Part shown: positions 44,643 through 54,939 of the stretch, piece by piece
How positions within the stretch are numbered: the stretch's first letter is position 1
Layout of the letters: every line of letters starts with the position of its first letter
Assembly: GCF_001439925.1 (NCBI RefSeq)
Contig: NZ_LMBV01000022.1
Span: forward strand, 1-64,000
Length of the DNA stretch: 64,000 bases
Direction of reading: 5' to 3'
Origin: Peribacillus muralis
Lineage (GTDB): Bacteria > Bacillota > Bacilli > Bacillales > DSM-1321
Notes under the pieces: generated by a model
What the model was told of the DNA's origin: nothing
The model's input: the letters and a program-made list of their open reading frames with translations, nothing else
Databases searched by the model: none
Program-made: the position numbers and the translations under genes

Positions 44643-46181
44643 ATGGGTAATAAAAAGAAAGTAATTGTTGTTGGAGCGGGTGTAGCTGGGTTAGCAAGTG
44701 CAATCCGATTGCAGCATGCAGGGTATCAAGTAGAAATCTTTGAAAAAGAATCAATACCCGGCGGTAAAATGCACAGAATTGAAAAAGATGGATACAAATT
44801 CGACTTAGGACCAAGTATCGTCATGATGCCGGAGTTATACCAGGAAATTTTTGAACTGGCGGGCCGTAATCCGGATGACTATATTCCAATGGAGAAATTA
44901 GATCCGATGTATTCCGTTTTCTTTGGAAGTGAACCGGAAGATGCATATGAAATTTCTTCAGACTTGGTGGATTTAATGAAGACCTTGGAGAAAATTAGCG
45001 ACGAAGATGCAGAAGGTTTCTTGAAGTATCTTCAAAAAATCTATGAACGGTTTGTTGTTGCAAAAAATCATTTTATTCAACGTCCGTTCCGACACGCGTC
45101 CGATTTCTATAACCCATTCATGATTCGTCAAGCATTGAAATTGAAGACATTCGATAATGCCGATCATTTTATTGGGAAATATGTGAAGAATGAACGCCTT
45201 AAGCAGATGATTAGTTTTCAAACATTATACATAGGTGTATCTCCATATAATGGACCTTCCTTATATACCATTATCCCGATGATCGAATTACTCTATGGCG
45301 TTTGGTTCATCAAAGGTGGAATGTATACGATGGCCCAGTCAATGGAACGACTGTTTCTAGAGTTAGGCGGCAATGTGCACTATAACACGAGTGTTCAAGA
45401 AATTCTAATTGAAAATCAGAAAGCCCTTGGCATTAAAGTGGATGATAAAGATATGTATTCCGATTACGTACTGTGTAATGCAGATTTTCCATATGCGATG
45501 AAAAATCTTGTCAAAGACACGAAATCAAAAGGCAAGTATACCGATAAAAAAATTGACAGCATGAAGTATTCCTGTTCGTGTTTTATTATGTATTTGGGAA
45601 TGGATCGAAAATACGAATCGCTAAAAACGATCCATAATTTCGTATTCAGCGAAGGGTTAGAGAAGAACTTAACAGACATTTTTGATGGACGGATTTTAGA
45701 TGACCCTTCCTTCTATGTTTATCTCGGCTCAAAGCTTGATCCTTCATTGGCTCCAGAAGGAAAAGATGGGATTTACATTCTAGTGCCTGTATCTGATTTA
45801 TCGACCTCTGAATACGAATGGAATGATGAAACGATAAGCTATTACCGTTCAAAAGTGTTCGAAGCTCTTAAAAAAGTAGAAGGCCTTGAAAATATTGAAA
45901 ATGAAATTGTTTCGGAATCCTATATGACACCGCCTGATTTTGAATCAAAATTCAATGCCTATAACGGTGCCTGCTTCGGCTTACGTCCTAACTTAGCACA
46001 AAGTAATCATCTTCGCCCACAGAGTAAAGCTAAAAAATGTGAAAATCTGTATTTTACTGGAAGTAGCACTCACCCTGGTGCCGGAGTGCCCATCGTATTA
46101 CTTTCAGCTAAAATTGCTACAGAAGAACTGATTTTGGATGATCGTGGCAGTAAGCAGGCAGTACATGCAGGGAATAATTAG
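44643..46181 (+). CDS. crtN: Diapophytoene (dehydrosqualene) desaturase CrtN
   Basis: A 512-residue FAD-dependent desaturase that turns 4,4'-diapophytoene into yellow diaponeurosporene or diapolycopene. The N-terminal Rossmann motif is VVGAGVAGLASAIRL. Segments FDLGPSIVMMPELY, FQTLYIGVSPYNGPSLYTIIPMIEL and STHPGAGVPIVLLSAKI match S. aureus CrtN closely. ATG 44643 with GGGGGAA just upstream is preferred; the in-frame starts at 44598 and 44619 lack a ribosome site. crtM follows after 11 bases, with the stop codon inside its ribosome site. Confidence 0.94.
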   Translation: MGNKKKVIVVGAGVAGLASAIRLQHAGYQVEIFEKESIPGGKMHRIEKDGYKFDLGPSIVMMPELYQEIFELAGRNPDDYIPMEKLDPMYSVFFGSEPEDAYEISSDLVDLMKTLEKISDEDAEGFLKYLQKIYERFVVAKNHFIQRPFRHASDFYNPFMIRQALKLKTFDNADHFIGKYVKNERLKQMISFQTLYIGVSPYNGPSLYTIIPMIELLYGVWFIKGGMYTMAQSMERLFLELGGNVHYNTSVQEILIENQKALGIKVDDKDMYSDYVLCNADFPYAMKNLVKDTKSKGKYTDKKIDSMKYSCSCFIMYLGMDRKYESLKTIHNFVFSEGLEKNLTDIFDGRILDDPSFYVYLGSKLDPSLAPEGKDGIYILVPVSDLSTSEYEWNDETISYYRSKVFEALKKVEGLENIENEIVSESYMTPPDFESKFNAYNGACFGLRPNLAQSNHLRPQSKAKKCENLYFTGSSTHPGAGVPIVLLSAKIATEELILDDRGSKQAVHAGNN

Positions 46182-46192
46182 GAGGTCGACCG

Positions 46193-47065
46193 ATGAGATT
46201 GACTGATCAAACCCAATTGGACAAAGATTATCGGTATTGTGAGGACATCATCAAGCAGAATTCTAAAAGTTTCTATTTTGCTTTTTTAGGCTTACCGAAG
46301 GAGAAAGCAAACGCCGTTTATGCCATCTATGCTTTTTGCAGGATTGCAGATGATAGTGTGGATATGGGAGGGGCAAGGGCAGATAAAATCAACGCGTTAA
46401 ACCGTATAAATCAGGAGTTAAGCCTGTTCCAGGAGAAAAAGGAATTGGAACATCCGCTTTGGAGAGCTTTAAGAGATGTGTTCACCCGTTATAAAATGGA
46501 TATTCAACCTTTCTTTGATCAGCTGAAAGGTCAGAGAAGGGATATTGATTTCACAATTCCTCAAACAATGGGACAGGTAGAGGAATATAGCTTTTATGTA
46601 GCGGGAACGGTTGGTTTAATGCTTTTGCCCATCATTGCTTCCGAATCGGAACAAGATCTTACCCAACAAGCGATATCTCTTGGAGTCGCTATGCAGATTA
46701 CTAATATATTAAGAGATGTTGGGGAGGACTATAGAAAAAATAATCGAATTTACTTGCCGTTATCCGAGATGGAAACCGAGTCTTACACCGAGTCGGATAT
46801 CAAAAACGCCAGAATCAATGTCGGCTTTATCAGAATCTGGGAAAAGATGGCCCGTCGTGCCGAAGAGTTGTTTGATGAATTTCAAGAAGGGGTCCAATAC
46901 TTTGATAAAGACAGCCAATTCCAGGTTTTACTATCGGCACGTCTTTATCGTGGAATCTTAAACGCGGTAAGGGATAATAAGTATGACTGCTTTTTGAAGC
47001 GGAATTATATTTCTCCAGTCGAGATGGAGCAAATTCAACAGGAAACCAAGGTTTTAACTGTGTAA
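46193..47065 (+). CDS. crtM: Dehydrosqualene (diapophytoene) synthase CrtM
   Basis: Condenses two farnesyl diphosphates into C30 diapophytoene, the entry step. The 290-residue protein has both Asp-rich motifs: DDSVD (about 52-56) and DVGED (about 178-182), and the segment YCEDIIKQNSKSFYFAF typical of squalene/phytoene synthases. AGGAGGTCGACCG precedes ATG 46193. It lies between the two desaturase-like genes. A C30 rather than C40 pathway is inferred from the CrtN and CrtP neighbours. Confidence 0.94.
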   Translation: MRLTDQTQLDKDYRYCEDIIKQNSKSFYFAFLGLPKEKANAVYAIYAFCRIADDSVDMGGARADKINALNRINQELSLFQEKKELEHPLWRALRDVFTRYKMDIQPFFDQLKGQRRDIDFTIPQTMGQVEEYSFYVAGTVGLMLLPIIASESEQDLTQQAISLGVAMQITNILRDVGEDYRKNNRIYLPLSEMETESYTESDIKNARINVGFIRIWEKMARRAEELFDEFQEGVQYFDKDSQFQVLLSARLYRGILNAVRDNKYDCFLKRNYISPVEMEQIQQETKVLTV

Positions 47066-47136
47066 TGCCATTAGGCTTCGATTTAGAAAAGGTCGGCGAT
47101 CGTTAATTACTTGGAAAAATAAGGAGAGTGAACGTT

Positions 47137-48642
47137 ATGACCGAAACCGCTAAAACAGTTGTCATAATTGGTGGTGGGCTGGGAGGACTTTCAGCCGCAA
47201 TATCCATGGCACAAAGTGGATATAAGGTTTCACTTTATGAAAAAAACGACCATCTTGGTGGTAAACTGAATCGACTGGAACAGGATGGTTTTGGTTTCGA
47301 CCTTGGTCCGTCGATTTTGACCATGCCTCAAATATTTGAAGAATTGTTTGTAAAAAGCGGCCGCGATATGGCTGATTATATCCCTACCATTCGCTTAAAA
47401 CATGAATGGCGTTCTTTCTTTCCAGACAATTCGGTCATAGATCTCTTTGGAGACTTGAATTTGATGTTGCAGGAGAATACCTGCTTGGACGAAAAGGATA
47501 TCGAAGAATATAAACAATTTTTGGAATATGCACGCCGGATATATGAGGTGACCGAAGAAGGATACTTTGCCAAGGGCTTAGATTCGACGATGGAAATCTT
47601 TAAACAACATGGATTGATAGAATCGTTTAAAGGGTTTGACCTTTTTTCAACGATGTATGATGCCATCAAGAAACGGATCAGCAATCCAAAGCTTAGGAAT
47701 ATGCTCGCTTATTTTATTAAATATGTAGGTTCCTCTCCCTATGATGCTCCTGCCGTTCTTAATATGATGATCTATATGCAGCATGCTCAAGGTGTTTGGT
47801 ATGTCCCTGGTGGGATGCATCGAATTGCTCAAGGCATGGTTAAACTTGCAATTGAATTAGGTGTGGAATTACATACTGGAAGTGCGGTCAAAAAACTCAT
47901 TACAAAAGAATCTTCAAGGGAAATTAGAGCAGCCGAGCTGGACGATGGAACGAGGAAAACAGCAGATTATTTTATCTCCAATATGGAAGTCATACCTGCC
48001 TATGAAAAGTTATTGGACGAAGAACCGAAATTCATCAAGAAGCTAGAAAAACGTTTTGAGCCATCCAGTTCTGGACTAATCCTGCACTTAGGTGTTCGCA
48101 AAACATACCCTCAGCTGGCACATCATAACTTTTTCTTTTCTAATAATCTACAAGAACAAATGAATAAGGTATTCCGTAACCATGAACTGCCCGATGACCC
48201 AACCATATATGTAGTCAATGTAAACAAAACAGATCCATCTCAAGCACTTCCCGGGCATGAAAATATTAAAATACTTCCACATATCCCGTATATTCAAGAT
48301 AAGCCATTCACTCAGGATGATTACATAAAGCTTCGTGAACGTGTATTGATGAAATTGGAGAATATGGGCTTGACTGATTTGCGTCAACATATTGTAACGG
48401 AAGACATGTGGACGCCGCATGATATCGAAAGAATGTACGGATCACATCGCGGATCCATTTATGGCACAGTCTCCCACCGTACGAAAAACCGCGGATTCAA
48501 ACACGGAAAGCAAAGTGAGTTATACGATAATCTCTATTTCGTGGGTGGTACCGTTAACCCTGGCGGGGGAATGCCAATGGTTACGCTAAGCGGCCAGCAA
48601 GTACGCGATAAAATCGTACAGAAGGATTTCGTTCATGGCTAA
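47137..48642 (+). CDS. crtP: Diaponeurosporene oxygenase CrtP
   Basis: A 501-residue CrtN-related FAD enzyme that oxidises the terminal methyl of diaponeurosporene to an aldehyde. It is closer to S. aureus CrtP than to CrtN: VIIGGGLGGLSAAISMAQSGY, DLGPSILTMPQIFEELF, KYVGSSPYDAPAVLNMM, HHNFFFSNNL and GGTVNPGGGMPMVTLSGQQ. ATG 47137 is preferred to GTG 47128 because AAGGAGAG is then well spaced. aldH overlaps its end by eight bases. Confidence 0.93.
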   Translation: MTETAKTVVIIGGGLGGLSAAISMAQSGYKVSLYEKNDHLGGKLNRLEQDGFGFDLGPSILTMPQIFEELFVKSGRDMADYIPTIRLKHEWRSFFPDNSVIDLFGDLNLMLQENTCLDEKDIEEYKQFLEYARRIYEVTEEGYFAKGLDSTMEIFKQHGLIESFKGFDLFSTMYDAIKKRISNPKLRNMLAYFIKYVGSSPYDAPAVLNMMIYMQHAQGVWYVPGGMHRIAQGMVKLAIELGVELHTGSAVKKLITKESSREIRAAELDDGTRKTADYFISNMEVIPAYEKLLDEEPKFIKKLEKRFEPSSSGLILHLGVRKTYPQLAHHNFFFSNNLQEQMNKVFRNHELPDDPTIYVVNVNKTDPSQALPGHENIKILPHIPYIQDKPFTQDDYIKLRERVLMKLENMGLTDLRQHIVTEDMWTPHDIERMYGSHRGSIYGTVSHRTKNRGFKHGKQSELYDNLYFVGGTVNPGGGMPMVTLSGQQVRDKIVQKDFVHG

Positions 48643-50046
48643 TTCTACTGTAAGACTATCTCAAAAAGAGCAATGGAGAACAATTCTAGAAGGTCAAAAA
48701 GTTCATGCAAAGAAGGAATACTCGGTGAACTTGAAGCGGAGGCGTAAACTACTATCCCAATTAAAAAGCATGCTAATGAACCATGAAGAAGCATGGCTAG
48801 AAGCCTTGAGGGCGGATTTGGGTAAACCAAGCGTCGAGGCTTATGCTTCAGAACTGGCTGTTTTGTATAATGAAATAGATTATGTAGACAAGCATTTAGC
48901 AAAATGGATGCGGACAAAGCGGTTAACCCGACTTTTGCCAGGCGGGTTGGAGAAAGTGAAAATCGAACGGCAAGGATATGGAACAGTATTGATTATCAGT
49001 CCTTGGAACTATCCTTTAAACCTGTCATTAATGCCGATGATCGGTGCATTTCAGCTGGTAATAGTTGTTTCCTCAAGCCGTCGGAGCTTGCACCAACTAC
49101 AGCGCAATTATTGGAAGAGTTAATTTCTGAATATTTTACACCGGAAGAAGTTACAGTCGTCGAAGGCGATGCTTCTGTCGCGGAAAACTTGCTTGAATTG
49201 CCTTGGGATATGATCTTTTTTACTGGGAGTAAACGGGTAGGTACCATCGTACACCAAGCAGCAGCGAGACATCAAATTCCAATTATTCTCGAACTGGGCG
49301 GAAAAAATCCATGCATTGTTGATGCTACTGGAGTCTCTCCGACCACTGGCCGCCGGATTGTTTGGGGAAAGTTTCTTAACGCGGGTCAAACCTGTATCGC
49401 TCCTGATACGATATATGTGCATCAATCGATGTATCAACCTTTTTTAACGATGTTACGCGAGCAAATTAAGCTATTCTACGGAATGAATCCGGCAGAAAGC
49501 AGTGATTACGGCCGAATCGCCCATCCCGATCACTATAACAAGCTGATCGGTTACCTTCAGGAGGGGACAATTTGGCATGGAGGTCGGGTAGACGCGAGCC
49601 AAAATTATATCGAGCCTACGTTGTTGACAGACATCCCATTGGATAGTGAACTGAGACAAGCAGAGATTTTTGGGCCCATTCTCCCGGTTATTCCTTATTC
49701 GGATCTGAACGCCCTTATGCACCAGCTCGAAGAAGGACCGGACCCACTCGTAACTTATATGTTCAGTGAAGATCGAACATCCATTCAGCAATTGAAAAAA
49801 ACGCAACGTACGGGGACAATAAGTGTAAATCAAGTTATTCGTCATGCAGCCAATCCCCGTATCCCATTTGGAGGAGTAGGCACGAGTGGATTTGGACGTT
49901 ATCATGGTCGAGCCAGCATAGAGGCGTTCAGCTATGAAAAGGTGTATTACAAAGAACACACTTTTTTTGAAATGAAAAATCAGTATCCACCGTATCGACC
50001 CCATGTTCTTCCCATCCTTCGCAAACTAAGAAGATGGCTTTTTTAA
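48635..50046 (+). pseudogene. aldH: Frameshifted aldehyde dehydrogenase AldH (terminal carotenoid step)
   Basis: ATG 48635 starts a reading frame that gives MANSTVRLSQKEQ... and continues through TVLIISPWNYPLNLSLMPMIGA. The frame then turns to nonsense, while the next frame picks up the expected continuation from SAGNSCFLKPSELAPTT. One base is missing near 49048-49050 (GCA TT TCA GCT GGT). The second part keeps ILELGGKNP, the catalytic Cys in NAGQTCIAPD and a membrane-associating C-terminus (LRKLRRWLF). In S. aureus-like pathways AldH oxidises diaponeurosporenal to the acid. The two halves together span about 470 codons, the normal length. Confidence 0.88.
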
Positions 50047-50670
50047 GAAGTATCCCCTGCTTACAATTTATAGCAGGTAAATTTGCTTCTATGGAGGCAT
50101 GGGCTTAATCAGTTCTCTAATGTATCCAGAAGGCTGGACGAAAAGTTTTGTAACGGCATACAGCAGTGTGGGATGGTATTTTACCCGACCACACTGGGTA
50201 AGAACGCCGAAAACTTTGGATATTTGCAGGATGTCAGAAACATGATAGGAAATGAAGGCAGGCTATCTATTTTTGCTAAATGTTAAACAATATTCTTGAA
50301 ATGTCTAATAGGAAATAAGAAATCCCACGAAAACACTTCCCCTTTACATACCTCTAATACTATCTTCCCTATTACAAAGAAGCGACGAAAGCACACTGGT
50401 TGCAACAGAAAACTTTATTATGAATTCAAAAAAACTGAATGATCAATTGTGGTGAGGCATTTCTGAAACTATCAGGCATTACTGTTCTCCTTTTTTGTTA
50501 CTTCCCCCCTATGCGTTTGGCTATTTCGTGACATATCCTCGACTACTGCTCTGTTTCATGATCCCAGCTCATATATCAAGGTATGAAAAAACTATTTATT
50601 TAGATGGATATATTTGCATCTAAGGTGAAAACATAAGATTAACATGCTTTTGGTTATGAGGGGGTTAGCA
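50047..50670. other. Gap between aldH and the germination operon
   Basis: AT-rich, without a convincing gene. A 48-codon ORF at 50099-50245 is tryptophan-rich (MGLISSLMYPEGWTKSF...), with GGAGG placed too close to its ATG; it could be a remnant. No repeat, terminator or clear sigma-G promoter was seen. Confidence 0.5.
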
Positions 50671-52365
50671 TTGAAATCACGAGTTCCTATACCATTAAGG
50701 AAGTTAATAAAAGATAAACAGTCGATTAAAGCTGAAAAACAACGTGCGGACTTAAATCAGAGCGGAAGTCCATCTTCTAGCGAAACGCTGACGAATGATC
50801 AAAGCCAAAATTCAAGTCAATCCCAAAAACGTCATCAAGCCTCACCTAATGATCGAACTAAACTGATTTTTTCTGATCTTCATCTAAATATAGATCATAT
50901 TAAGAAAACGTTAGGAAACAGTTCAGACATAGTCACAAGGGATTTTTGTGCCGGTAAAAATGGCGAAATAAAAATGGCCATCATATATACAGAGGGATTA
51001 ACTGATTCAGCTTCAATCCAAGATTTTATCCTCGACACGTTGATGGTTGAAATGAGAAATTCTGCTTTTGACGGAAAGGTCCTTAATAGCTTTGAGTGGT
51101 TTCAACTAATAAAATCACGTACTCTTCCTGTTGGCGCAATAATGGAAATAACTGATTTTCAAAAACTTTTTCATCATTTGTTATCGGGAGACACGATGTT
51201 ATTAATGGATGGCTCCCCAACAGCCATTGCCCTCAGCTCAAGGGATTGGGCCGATCGCGGGGTTCAAGAGCCTTCTTCGCAAACAGTTGTACGAGGACCA
51301 AAGGATGGATTTACCGAAACGCTGCGAACAAATACAGCTTTAATACGACGTAGAATAAAAAATCCTAACCTATGGCTTGAAACAAAACAAATCGGAGAAA
51401 AAACTCAAACAGATGTGGCGATCATGTACTTAAAAGGCGTTGCCAATGATAAAACGATTACTGAATTACAAAGCCGGTTGAATCGTATCAACGTGGATGC
51501 AATCCTTGAAAGTGGTTACATCGAAGAGTTTATTCAAGATGAAGTGTACACTCCATTTCCAACCGTATATAATACCGAACGTCCCGATGCTGTAGCTGCT
51601 GCAATATTAGAAGGAAGGATAGCGATTCTTGTTGACGGAACGCCGTTTATCCTTGTCGTTCCAGCATTGATGGTACATTTTCTCCAATCCAGTGAAGATT
51701 ATTATCAACGGGCAGATATTGCAACATTAATTCGGCTATTACGGTATTTATCATTCTTCCTGGCTTTGTTTACACCATCACTTTATGTAGCTGTCTCAAC
51801 CTTTCATCAAGAAATGCTTCCCACTCCTTTGCTCATAAGTTTGGCTTCACAACGAGAGGGTGTCCCGTTTCCAGCATTTGTAGAGGCCGTGCTGATGGAG
51901 TTAGTGTTTGAAATCTTGCGTGAGGCAGGTGTGAGAATGCCTCGGGCAATTGGTTCATCCATTTCCATCGTAGGTGCGTTAGTTATTGGACAGGCTGCTG
52001 TTGAAGCAGGGTTCGTTTCAGCAACAATGGTTATTATCGTCTCTTTAACGGCCATCTGTAGTTTTGTGTTTCCATCCAATAGTATGGCAATAGCTTTCCG
52101 GATGCTTCGATTCTTGTTCATGATTCTTGCTGCTACGTTTGGTTTATACGGAATTATATTAGGGCTGATTGTGATGGTCCTTCATTTAAATAGCTTACGA
52201 TCTTTTGGATTGCCCTATTTAGCTCCAAATGCACCGTTTATTTTACAAGACCAAAAAGATAATATCATTAGAATGCCGCATTGGGCTTTATTGAAGCGGC
52301 CGCGTTTAATCAATAAAAAAGATACAGTCAGAGGAGATGCCAGTTCTCCAAAACCACCTGAATAA
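50671..52365 (+). CDS. GerA-type germinant receptor, A subunit
   Basis: A 564-residue GerA/SpoVAF family protein of the spore inner membrane. The hydrophilic N-terminal domain (about 1-310) is followed by five or so membrane helices (from about 335), with QRADIATLIRLLRYLSFFLALFTPSLYVAVSTFHQEMLPTPLL as the hallmark segment and VRMPRAIGSSISIVGALVIGQAAV following. TTG 50671 is preferred because GAGGGGG (50658-50664) lies just before it. It opens an operon in the order A-C-D-B. The germinant cannot be told from sequence. Confidence 0.93.
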   Translation: MKSRVPIPLRKLIKDKQSIKAEKQRADLNQSGSPSSSETLTNDQSQNSSQSQKRHQASPNDRTKLIFSDLHLNIDHIKKTLGNSSDIVTRDFCAGKNGEIKMAIIYTEGLTDSASIQDFILDTLMVEMRNSAFDGKVLNSFEWFQLIKSRTLPVGAIMEITDFQKLFHHLLSGDTMLLMDGSPTAIALSSRDWADRGVQEPSSQTVVRGPKDGFTETLRTNTALIRRRIKNPNLWLETKQIGEKTQTDVAIMYLKGVANDKTITELQSRLNRINVDAILESGYIEEFIQDEVYTPFPTVYNTERPDAVAAAILEGRIAILVDGTPFILVVPALMVHFLQSSEDYYQRADIATLIRLLRYLSFFLALFTPSLYVAVSTFHQEMLPTPLLISLASQREGVPFPAFVEAVLMELVFEILREAGVRMPRAIGSSISIVGALVIGQAAVEAGFVSATMVIIVSLTAICSFVFPSNSMAIAFRMLRFLFMILAATFGLYGIILGLIVMVLHLNSLRSFGLPYLAPNAPFILQDQKDNIIRMPHWALLKRPRLINKKDTVRGDASSPKPPE

Positions 52366-52390
52366 AATGGTGAGATTATGAGGGTTCACG

Positions 52391-53575
52391 ATGAAAATGT
52401 TAAAGATATTTTTGATGTTACCTTTAATTTGTCTATCCGGCTGTTGGAGCAGCATTGAGTTGAATGACCTTGCCATTGTTACTGCATTAGGTATTGATAA
52501 AACGGAAGATGGATATCTTGTAACCATCCAAGTTCTAAATTCAAGTGAATTAGCAGGAGATGCCAGGTCTGGTCGAACAGAAGTCGTAACCTTTACAAAA
52601 AAGGGCGAAACCATTTATGAAGCGGTACGAAGCCTATCAACAGATATACCAAAAAGGATTTACGTATCGCATCTTCGTGAGGTTATTTTTGGTGAGGAGA
52701 TGGCGCGAGCAGGAATTGGAAAAACCCTTGACGTCCTTTCCAGGCAAAAAGAGTTAAGATCGGATTTCTATATGACCGTTGCAAAGGGATCAACGGCTTA
52801 CGATACACTAAATGTCCAAACGGCTCTTGAAAAAATACCGGCTAATAAGATTTTTGACGCCTTGGAAAATTCAGAGAAAAGATGGGCTGCGACTAGGACC
52901 GTCACTTTAGATGAGTTTGTCAACAGTATTGTCAGTAAAGGAAGAGAACCAATTCTTACGGGTATATACGTATATGGTGATATTGAATCAGGAGGTGAGG
53001 TCTTGAATGCTCAGAATATCTCCCCGAAATCTGGTTTGCGGTTGGACTATCTTGGTGTATTCAAAAAGGATAAACTAGTTGGTTGGTTAAACAAGAACGA
53101 CAGTAAAGGTGTTAGTTATATTACAGATCATGTGAAGTCGACGGCGGTAACCATTCCATGTGAAGGTGAGAAAATTACAATCAATACGGTTGGAACAAAA
53201 ACAAAAATAAAAGGGATAATGAAAAAAGGAGAACCGAAAATTAAAATAAATGTCAATTCAGAAGGTAGCATAGGTGAAGTCGAGTGCAAATTCGATTTAT
53301 CTAAACCGGAAAATATAGAAGAATTGAACAAAAGATATGCAAAAGATATTAAAGATAAAATTACAGGAGCGGTAAAAAAGCTACAGAACGAGTATCAAAG
53401 TGATATCTTTGGTTTTGGTGAAGAAATTCATAGGACTGATCCTAAAGCTTGGAAACGTTTAGAAGAAAATTGGGATCAAGAATTTGAAGATTTGGAAGTG
53501 GATGTAACTGTGGACGCGAGGATTCGCAATTCAGGCACCATGTTAGAATCCTTTCAAAAAGAAATCGAGGAGTAA
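52391..53575 (+). CDS. Germinant receptor C subunit (Ger(x)C lipoprotein)
   Basis: A 394-residue lipoprotein. The signal peptide ends in the lipobox LSGC (Cys at about 18) followed by WSSIELNDLAIVTALGIDK, the family start. Later Ger(x)C segments are visible (SLSTDIPKRIYVSHLREVIFGEE; RRDFYMTVAKG-like at SDFYMTVAKGS). It is attached to the outer surface of the spore inner membrane and stabilises the A and B subunits. It starts 25 bases after the A gene. Confidence 0.93.
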   Translation: MKMLKIFLMLPLICLSGCWSSIELNDLAIVTALGIDKTEDGYLVTIQVLNSSELAGDARSGRTEVVTFTKKGETIYEAVRSLSTDIPKRIYVSHLREVIFGEEMARAGIGKTLDVLSRQKELRSDFYMTVAKGSTAYDTLNVQTALEKIPANKIFDALENSEKRWAATRTVTLDEFVNSIVSKGREPILTGIYVYGDIESGGEVLNAQNISPKSGLRLDYLGVFKKDKLVGWLNKNDSKGVSYITDHVKSTAVTIPCEGEKITINTVGTKTKIKGIMKKGEPKIKINVNSEGSIGEVECKFDLSKPENIEELNKRYAKDIKDKITGAVKKLQNEYQSDIFGFGEEIHRTDPKAWKRLEENWDQEFEDLEVDVTVDARIRNSGTMLESFQKEIEE

Positions 53576-53581
53576 AGATCA

Positions 53582-53815
53582 ATGTGGGCTATCATTGGAA
53601 CAGTATGTACTGGAGCTATTATTTCATATTTCGAAATACCGCCTTTAGTTAAAACAAAATGCTGGAGGGAAACAATCGTTTTTAGTTTATTGCTAGTAGT
53701 TGGGGTGACGTTGAGTATTTTAATCATCCTCAATATTACCATTCCGACTCCTATGGATTGGATAACGAAACTATTTAGTCCATTTTCTTCTTTCATGGAT
53801 TCTATTTTATCTTAG
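53582..53815 (+). CDS. Germinant receptor D subunit, small membrane protein
   Basis: A 77-residue protein with two membrane helices (GTVCTGAIISYFEIPPLV; TIVFSLLLVVGVTLSILIIL) and little else. Small two-helix D subunits occur in some Bacillus germination operons and modulate receptor activity. It follows the C gene by six bases and precedes the B gene by 17. Confidence 0.8.
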   Translation: MWAIIGTVCTGAIISYFEIPPLVKTKCWRETIVFSLLLVVGVTLSILIILNITIPTPMDWITKLFSPFSSFMDSILS

Positions 53816-53832
53816 GGAGGTGTTTAACGGAT

Positions 53833-54939
53833 ATGCTCGAAAAAGGAAGAATAAGCTCCGGTGATTTTCTTATATTAGTCATTATATTCACTATAGGGGG
53901 TGCGATACTTACTTTACCCTCTGCACTTGTCACATATGCCAAACAAGATGGCTGGATTGCTTATATCATAGCTACCGTCATAGGTTTATGTTTCATTTTT
54001 TTATATAATCAACTTGCCTCACTGTATCCATCTATGAATTATATAGAAGTTAATGAAAAAATATTTGGAAGAGTAATCGGTAAAATCTCGGGACTTCTTT
54101 TTCTTTTTTATATTTATTACCTTTCTTCAGCATTATTAAGTGAAATCGGCAATTTTTTCACAACGCAAGTTTTGCTTGATACACCGATACAAGTGATTAT
54201 GATATTGTTTTTATTAACAAGTTTATTTGGTGTAAGGCTAGGATTGGAAGTCATCTGCCGAACTGCGTTAATCTTTTTTCCTTGGATTATCGTGCTGCTG
54301 TTCATATTATTCTTATTTCTCATCCCAGATATCAAAATCGAAAATTTACAACCTATGCTTGAAGAAGGCATGAAACCGATATTGAAGGGATCCTATCACT
54401 CTATAGCACACCCCTATATACAGCTTATTTTCTTTTTAATGATCACGCCGTATGTAAACGAAAAAGCAGAAATGAAAAAAAACTTCTATAGAGGGACTAT
54501 ATTGGGGGGCTTCGTTCTATTCTTAGTGATTATTTTCAGTATCCTCGTATTAGGTGTCGATAATACGACAAGACTCACTTATCCTTCTTATAAATTAGGG
54601 ATGAGGATAAGCGTTGGTAATTTTATTGAGCGGGTCGAGGTGATTGTGGCCTTCATCTGGATTTTTACAGAGTATTTTAAGTTAACCATTTGTTATTATG
54701 GACTTGCCCTAGGACTCGCCCAATTGTTAGGATTGAAAGATTATAAAATCCTTCTTTTTCCATTAGCTTTTTTAATTCTCACCTTTGCCATCTATTCGCA
54801 TCCAGATATCATACATTATCAAAATTTTGTTGCTACAACTTGGACGCCCTTTTCGTTAACCATTGGTGTTTTGCTGCCGTTATTATTGTTAGTGGTTGAT
54901 AAAATAAGAAAAAAACTATCTGCTTCCAAACGGTTATGA
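53833..54939 (+). CDS. Germinant receptor B subunit (spore germination permease family)
   Basis: A 368-residue ten-helix protein of the APC superfamily, GerAB type. Hallmarks: SGDFLILVIIFTIGGAILTLPSAL at the N-terminus, PSMNYIEVNEKIFGRVIGK and FIERVEVIVAFIWIFTEYFK. The B subunit binds the germinant (known for GerBB/GerAB). GGGAGGTG precedes ATG 53833. A 36-codon ORF overlaps its stop by four bases. Confidence 0.93.
   Translation: MLEKGRISSGDFLILVIIFTIGGAILTLPSALVTYAKQDGWIAYIIATVIGLCFIFLYNQLASLYPSMNYIEVNEKIFGRVIGKISGLLFLFYIYYLSSALLSEIGNFFTTQVLLDTPIQVIMILFLLTSLFGVRLGLEVICRTALIFFPWIIVLLFILFLFLIPDIKIENLQPMLEEGMKPILKGSYHSIAHPYIQLIFFLMITPYVNEKAEMKKNFYRGTILGGFVLFLVIIFSILVLGVDNTTRLTYPSYKLGMRISVGNFIERVEVIVAFIWIFTEYFKLTICYYGLALGLAQLLGLKDYKILLFPLAFLILTFAIYSHPDIIHYQNFVATTWTPFSLTIGVLLPLLLLVVDKIRKKLSASKRL

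Noticed and set aside
49471-50004. 177-codon ORF antisense to aldH
   Set aside because: Shadow of the aldehyde dehydrogenase coding sequence.
48904-50046. Separate aldehyde dehydrogenase starting at 48904
   Set aside because: Its first 40 or so codons are out-of-frame translation of the aldH N-terminus; it is the second half of one frameshifted gene.
50083-50286. 67-codon ORF after aldH
   Set aside because: No ribosome site or family; a different frame (50099-50245) looks equally arbitrary, so neither is called a gene.
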